From Halorarius halobius (GTDB taxonomy: Archaea > Halobacteriota > Halobacteria > Halobacteriales > Haloarculaceae): DNA of 64,000 nt. Numbering within the stretch: the first letter of the stretch is position 1; every line of letters starts with the position of its first letter. Both the position numbers and the translations under genes were made by a program. The stretch lies in contig NZ_CP101161.1 of assembly GCF_024298865.1 (NCBI RefSeq), positions 1,571,227 through 1,635,226 on the forward strand, given 5' to 3'. The notes beneath the pieces are model-generated. The model was not told the origin of the DNA and made no database searches. It saw nothing but the letters and a program-made list of their open reading frames with translations. Below are positions 60,637 to 64,000 of this stretch, piece after piece.

Positions 60637-61656
60637 ATGAAGCGTTCCGCGTTCGTACTCCGCCGCGCCATACAGAGCGTTCCGGTACTGATTGGACTGT
60701 CCGTTCTCATCTTCGTGATCGCCCGGGTCGTGCCCGGTGATCCGGTCGCCGCAGCCCTCGGCCCCCAGGCGACACAGGAGCAGATCCGGGAGTTCAGACG
60801 CGAGCTCGGGCTGAACGATCCGATCTGGGTCCAGTACATAGACTGGGTCACGGGCGTGCTCCAGGGCGACTGGGGCATCTCGCTTCGCACCTACAACAAC
60901 GTGTTCCACGACATCTCGATCCGGTTCGCCGCGACCCTCGAGCTGGTCGTCGTCTCGTTGTTCTTCGCGGTCCTGTTCGCCATCCCGCTGGGCATGATCG
61001 CGGCGACGAACAAGGACCGCTGGCCGGACCACATCTCTCGGGTGTTGGCGTTCCTCGGCGTCTCGATGCCACGGTTCTGGATCGCGATCGTCTTCCAGAT
61101 AATCTTCGTCGCGTGGCTCGGGCTCCTGCCGCTGACCGGCCGGCTCCCGAGTGGGATGGAGGCCCCGCCGCAACTCACCGGGTTTTACCTCATCGACAGC
61201 GCTGTCGCCGGCCAGTGGTCGAAGTTCGTCGCCGCCGGAACGCATCTCATCCTCCCGGCGACGGCACTCGGGCTCTCGTCGCTGGCACGCATCGCCCGCT
61301 ACATCCGCTCGGACGTCGTCGAGGAGCTACGGAAGGACTACGTGCTGGCGTCCCAGTCGTACGGGCTCCCACGGCGGCTCATCGAGTACAAGTACATCCT
61401 GAAGAACGCGTTCTCGAGCGCGCTGACGATCATCGGGCTCGACTTCGGGTTCCTCGTGGGGAACGCGTTCCTCGTCGAGATCGTGTTCGTCTGGCCGGGG
61501 ATGGCGAAGTACGGCGTCAACGCCATCCTGTTTTCCGACACGAACGCCATCATCGGCATCACGATGGTCGTCGGGGTCATCTACGTGCTCACGAACCTCG
61601 TCGTCGACCTGCTGTACGGCTATCTCGACCCGCGGATAATCATGGAGGGTGAGTGA
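60637..61656 (+). CDS. ABC transporter permease (DppB type), second importer
   Basis: A 339-residue permease. The N-terminal helix and VVPGDPVAAALGPQATQEQIREFRRELGLNDP are DppB hallmarks; the ATPase-contact loop is RKDYVLASQSYGLPRRLIEYKYILKNAFSSALT. GNAFLVEIVFVWPGMAKYGVNAI follows near the end. It has six predicted helices and pairs with the next gene. It lies 90 bp after the lipoprotein gene. Confidence 0.93.
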   Translation: MKRSAFVLRRAIQSVPVLIGLSVLIFVIARVVPGDPVAAALGPQATQEQIREFRRELGLNDPIWVQYIDWVTGVLQGDWGISLRTYNNVFHDISIRFAATLELVVVSLFFAVLFAIPLGMIAATNKDRWPDHISRVLAFLGVSMPRFWIAIVFQIIFVAWLGLLPLTGRLPSGMEAPPQLTGFYLIDSAVAGQWSKFVAAGTHLILPATALGLSSLARIARYIRSDVVEELRKDYVLASQSYGLPRRLIEYKYILKNAFSSALTIIGLDFGFLVGNAFLVEIVFVWPGMAKYGVNAILFSDTNAIIGITMVVGVIYVLTNLVVDLLYGYLDPRIIMEGE

Positions 61657-61657
61657 T

Positions 61658-62557
61658 ATGAGCGTGTTCGATGGCCAGTCGAGCCTGGACGAATCGGTCC
61701 GCCAGCGACTCCGCGACCTCGCGAAGGCACAGCGCCGGCTGTTCCAGAATCCGCTTTCGGTGGTGGGGCTACTCATCATCCTGATCGTGATACTGACCGC
61801 CGTGTTCGCACCGGTACTTGCACCGTATCCCGAGGATTCGGGGGACACGCTTCACTTCGACCAGACCGGCGAACCGCCGAGCCTGGAACACCCGATGGGC
61901 ACCGACGCCGTCGGCCGCGACGTGCTGAGCCGGGTGATGTTCGGCGCACGTATCTCGCTGTTGATGGGGCTGGTCGTCGTGAGCATCGCCATCGCCATCG
62001 GCGTCCCGCTCGGACTCCTCGCGGGGTATCTCGGTGGCTGGGTGAACACCGTCATCATGCGCGTCACGGACATCTTCCTTGCCATCCCGCCCATACTGCT
62101 CGCGTTGGCGATAACGGCCGTGCTGTCGGCGAACCTGTGGAACGCCATGATAGCGATCGCGTTCGGCTGGTGGACGTGGTACGCGCGGCTCGTACAGGGC
62201 GAGGTGCTCTCGGTGAAGGAAGAGGAGTTCGTCGAGGCCAGCGAGTCACTCGGTGCGGGTTGGTTCCGGGTGGCGTTCAAGGAGATCCTGCCCAACATCG
62301 TCGCTCCGCTCACGGTCAAGGCGACCCTCGACATGGGCGCGGTCATCCTCGTCGGGGCCGCGCTGTCGTTCCTCGGGCTCGGTGCCCAACCGCCGACCCC
62401 CACGTGGGGCGCGATGATTTCCATCGGCCGTGATCACGTCACCAGCGAGTGGTGGATGGCGACGTTCCCGGGGCTGGCGATCTCGTTCACGGTGCTAGGA
62501 TTTAACCTGCTCGGGGACGGTCTTCGTGACATGTTCGACGTGGAGGTGGACGAATGA
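61658..62557 (+). CDS. ABC transporter permease (DppC type), second importer
   Basis: About 299 residues. A GGAGG-type ribosome-binding sequence at 61644-61649 favours the ATG at 61658 over the in-frame GTG at 61649, which would touch it. LEHPMGTDAVGRDVLSRVMFGAR is the family segment, and the contact loop is EEFVEASESLGAGWFRVAFKEILPNIVAPL. LGLGAQPPTPTWGAMIS marks the end of the barrel-like core. The stop overlaps the next start by 4 nt. Confidence 0.93.
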   Translation: MSVFDGQSSLDESVRQRLRDLAKAQRRLFQNPLSVVGLLIILIVILTAVFAPVLAPYPEDSGDTLHFDQTGEPPSLEHPMGTDAVGRDVLSRVMFGARISLLMGLVVVSIAIAIGVPLGLLAGYLGGWVNTVIMRVTDIFLAIPPILLALAITAVLSANLWNAMIAIAFGWWTWYARLVQGEVLSVKEEEFVEASESLGAGWFRVAFKEILPNIVAPLTVKATLDMGAVILVGAALSFLGLGAQPPTPTWGAMISIGRDHVTSEWWMATFPGLAISFTVLGFNLLGDGLRDMFDVEVDE

Positions 62558-63699
62558 GCGCCGATCGCGGCGAGGGTCCGCTACTCGAGGTCGAGAACCT
62601 CCACGTTCAGTTCGCGACATCGTCAGGGACCGCCGAGGTGATCAACGGCGTCGACCTGACAATCGAGGAAGGCGAGACGGTCGCACTCGTCGGCGAAACC
62701 GGCTGTGGGAAGAGCGTGACCGTCAAATCCATCCTCGGACTCCTGTCACAGCCGCCGGCGAAGATTCCCAAGGGCTCGATCAAGTTCCGCGGGCAGGAAC
62801 TGCTCGGGCTTCCGGACGAGGAGATGCGGCAGTACCGGGGGCAACAGATCAGCATGATCCTCCAGAACCCGATGACGGCGCTCAACCCCATCTTCACGGT
62901 CGGCGAGCAGATGCTCGACGTGCTCCGCTGGCAGGGCGAGCGGCGTGTCGGGGTGACGAAGTACGTCCGGTCGAAGTTCAGCGACAACAGCGAGCACCGC
63001 GAGCGCGCCCTCGACATGCTTGACCGCGTGAACATCCCGGCTCCCGAACGCGTGTTCGAGTCGTATCCGGTCGAACTGTCGGGGGGGATGCGGCAACGTG
63101 TCCTCATCGCGATTGCATTGCTCTCGGAGCCGGAGTTACTGATCGCCGACGAACCCGGAACCGCACTGGACGTAACGACCGAAGACAAGATCCTCTCGTT
63201 GCTGAACGAGATGATCGAGGAAACGGACGCGAGCGTTCTCTACATTACACACGACCTCGGTGTTGCACGGCAGGTAAGCCAAGAGATTAACGTCATGTAC
63301 GCAGGAGAGATCGTCGAGCACGGACCAACAAGCGAGTTGTTCGAAGCGCCGAAACATCCCTACACTCGTGGTCTTCTCGACAGCATTCCGCAACTGTCGC
63401 GGGATATCGGGAGCGGCATTCCGGGTGAAATCCCCGACTACACCGCGCCTCCGACCGGTTGTCGGTTCGCTCCCCGGTGTTCACATGCCGAACCGGAGTG
63501 TACCGAGGTCCATCCGTTCCAGCGGTCAGTCGGTCCCGACCGGTCCGTCGGTTGCCACCTCTACGAGGGTGCGCCGGTGTTCGAGCGGCACTCGGAACTG
63601 GCGCGTGAAGACGTGTACATCGGGCCGCCGCCGTGGGACGAAGAGACGACCGACGAGTCGGTCCGGACGATGATGCCGGAAGAGGGGGAGGATCAGTAG
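62554..63699 (+). CDS. ABC transporter ATPase (DppD type), second importer
   Basis: A 381-residue ATPase: Walker A GETGCGKS, Q-loop MILQNPMTALNP, signature LSGGMRQR, Walker B LLIADEPGTALD and switch His ITHDLGVA. The peptide-transporter domain has CRFAPRCSHAEPECTEVHP. The acidic C-terminus continues to 381 residues. It overlaps the permease by 4 nt and the next ATPase starts 1 nt after its stop. Confidence 0.94.
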   Translation: MSADRGEGPLLEVENLHVQFATSSGTAEVINGVDLTIEEGETVALVGETGCGKSVTVKSILGLLSQPPAKIPKGSIKFRGQELLGLPDEEMRQYRGQQISMILQNPMTALNPIFTVGEQMLDVLRWQGERRVGVTKYVRSKFSDNSEHRERALDMLDRVNIPAPERVFESYPVELSGGMRQRVLIAIALLSEPELLIADEPGTALDVTTEDKILSLLNEMIEETDASVLYITHDLGVARQVSQEINVMYAGEIVEHGPTSELFEAPKHPYTRGLLDSIPQLSRDIGSGIPGEIPDYTAPPTGCRFAPRCSHAEPECTEVHPFQRSVGPDRSVGCHLYEGAPVFERHSELAREDVYIGPPPWDEETTDESVRTMMPEEGEDQ

Positions 63700-64000
63700 A
63701 TGTCCCAGCAGGTGACCTTCGACGGGCCGCTGGAGATCAAGCCCGACGCCGAGCAGGCGGTGCGGGCCGTCGACGTGAAGAAGCACTTCCCCGTCAACGA
63801 GGGGCTGTTGGGCGGTCAGACCGGCAAGGTCCGTGCGGTGGACGGCGTCTCGTTCAGCATCCCGAAAGGCGAGACGTTCGGCCTCGTCGGCGAGTCGGGC
63901 TCCGGGAAGACGACGCTCGGCAAGACCCTGTTGCATCTCCACACGCCGACAGCCGGCTCCGTCGAGGTCGCTGGCCAGCAACTCGGCGACCTCTCGAAGC
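63700..64000 (+). CDS. ABC transporter ATPase (DppF type), N-terminal part (runs off the window)
   Basis: The first 100 codons of the partner ATPase are visible, starting at the ATG at 63700 directly after the upstream TAG. VRAVDVKKHFPVNEGLLGGQTGKVRAVDG is the usual DppF start, and Walker A is VGESGSGKTT. The rest lies beyond the right edge. Confidence 0.92.
   Translation, partial: MSQQVTFDGPLEIKPDAEQAVRAVDVKKHFPVNEGLLGGQTGKVRAVDGVSFSIPKGETFGLVGESGSGKTTLGKTLLHLHTPTAGSVEVAGQQLGDLSK

Noticed and set aside
1..64000. CRISPR arrays, rRNA and tRNA genes
   Set aside because: Scanned for regularly spaced repeats and conserved RNA segments; none was noticed. A dedicated tRNA or repeat search could still find what I missed by eye.

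Overview
The window reads as DNA from a halophilic archaeon (class Halobacteria). Coding sequence is GC-rich, most predicted proteins are strongly acidic, and there are Tat lipoproteins with an RR motif and LAGC-type lipobox, an archaeal TFB, a protein resembling the haloarchaeal RdfA family, many TATA boxes placed for leaderless mRNAs, and a urease operon in the order ureBCAGDEF. No rRNA, tRNA or CRISPR array was seen.

Region 1 (about 1-24,100) looks like an integrated, partly decayed mobile element. It holds the end of a UvrD/RecB-type helicase-nuclease, a tyrosine recombinase, two paralogous pentapeptide-repeat/potassium-channel fusion proteins, an orphan PD-(D/E)XK nuclease, an exported GH5 glycosidase, small DNA-binding or zinc-finger proteins, an AbiE-like toxin-antitoxin pair with a dyad operator over its TATA box, and a TFB. 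It ends with a seven-gene operon: VirB2-like pilin, surface glycoprotein candidate, variable lipoprotein, VirB6-like protein, VirB3/VirB4-N-like protein, VirB4 ATPase and a primase/polymerase-like protein. Three unlinked genes in this region share a conserved leader of about 55 nt. Remnants of a TnpB gene and an IS630-type transposase lie inside it or at its edge.

Region 2 (about 24,150-26,900) is AT-richer: an FAD oxidoreductase of the L-2-hydroxyglutarate oxidase type, a DapA-family aldolase/lyase and a frameshifted pseudogene.

Region 3 (about 27,000-64,000) is a catabolic island for peptides, cyclic amides and urea. It carries an S9 peptidase, two M24 peptidases, a complete dipeptide/oligopeptide ABC importer, a phosphotriesterase-like hydrolase, a dihydropyrimidinase/hydantoinase, a DUF3830 protein, HyuA with two HyuB paralogs, M20-like and M28 peptidases, a second DapA-family enzyme, an RdfA-like protein beside two nearly identical operators, the complete urease operon, a NicO-type nickel permease, and a second peptide-type ABC importer that runs off the right end. 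A plausible flow is uptake of peptides or N-substituted amides, ring opening by hydantoinase/HyuAB, cleavage by peptidases or carbamoylase-like enzymes, and urea hydrolysis by a nickel-supplied urease. The substrates are inferred, not shown.
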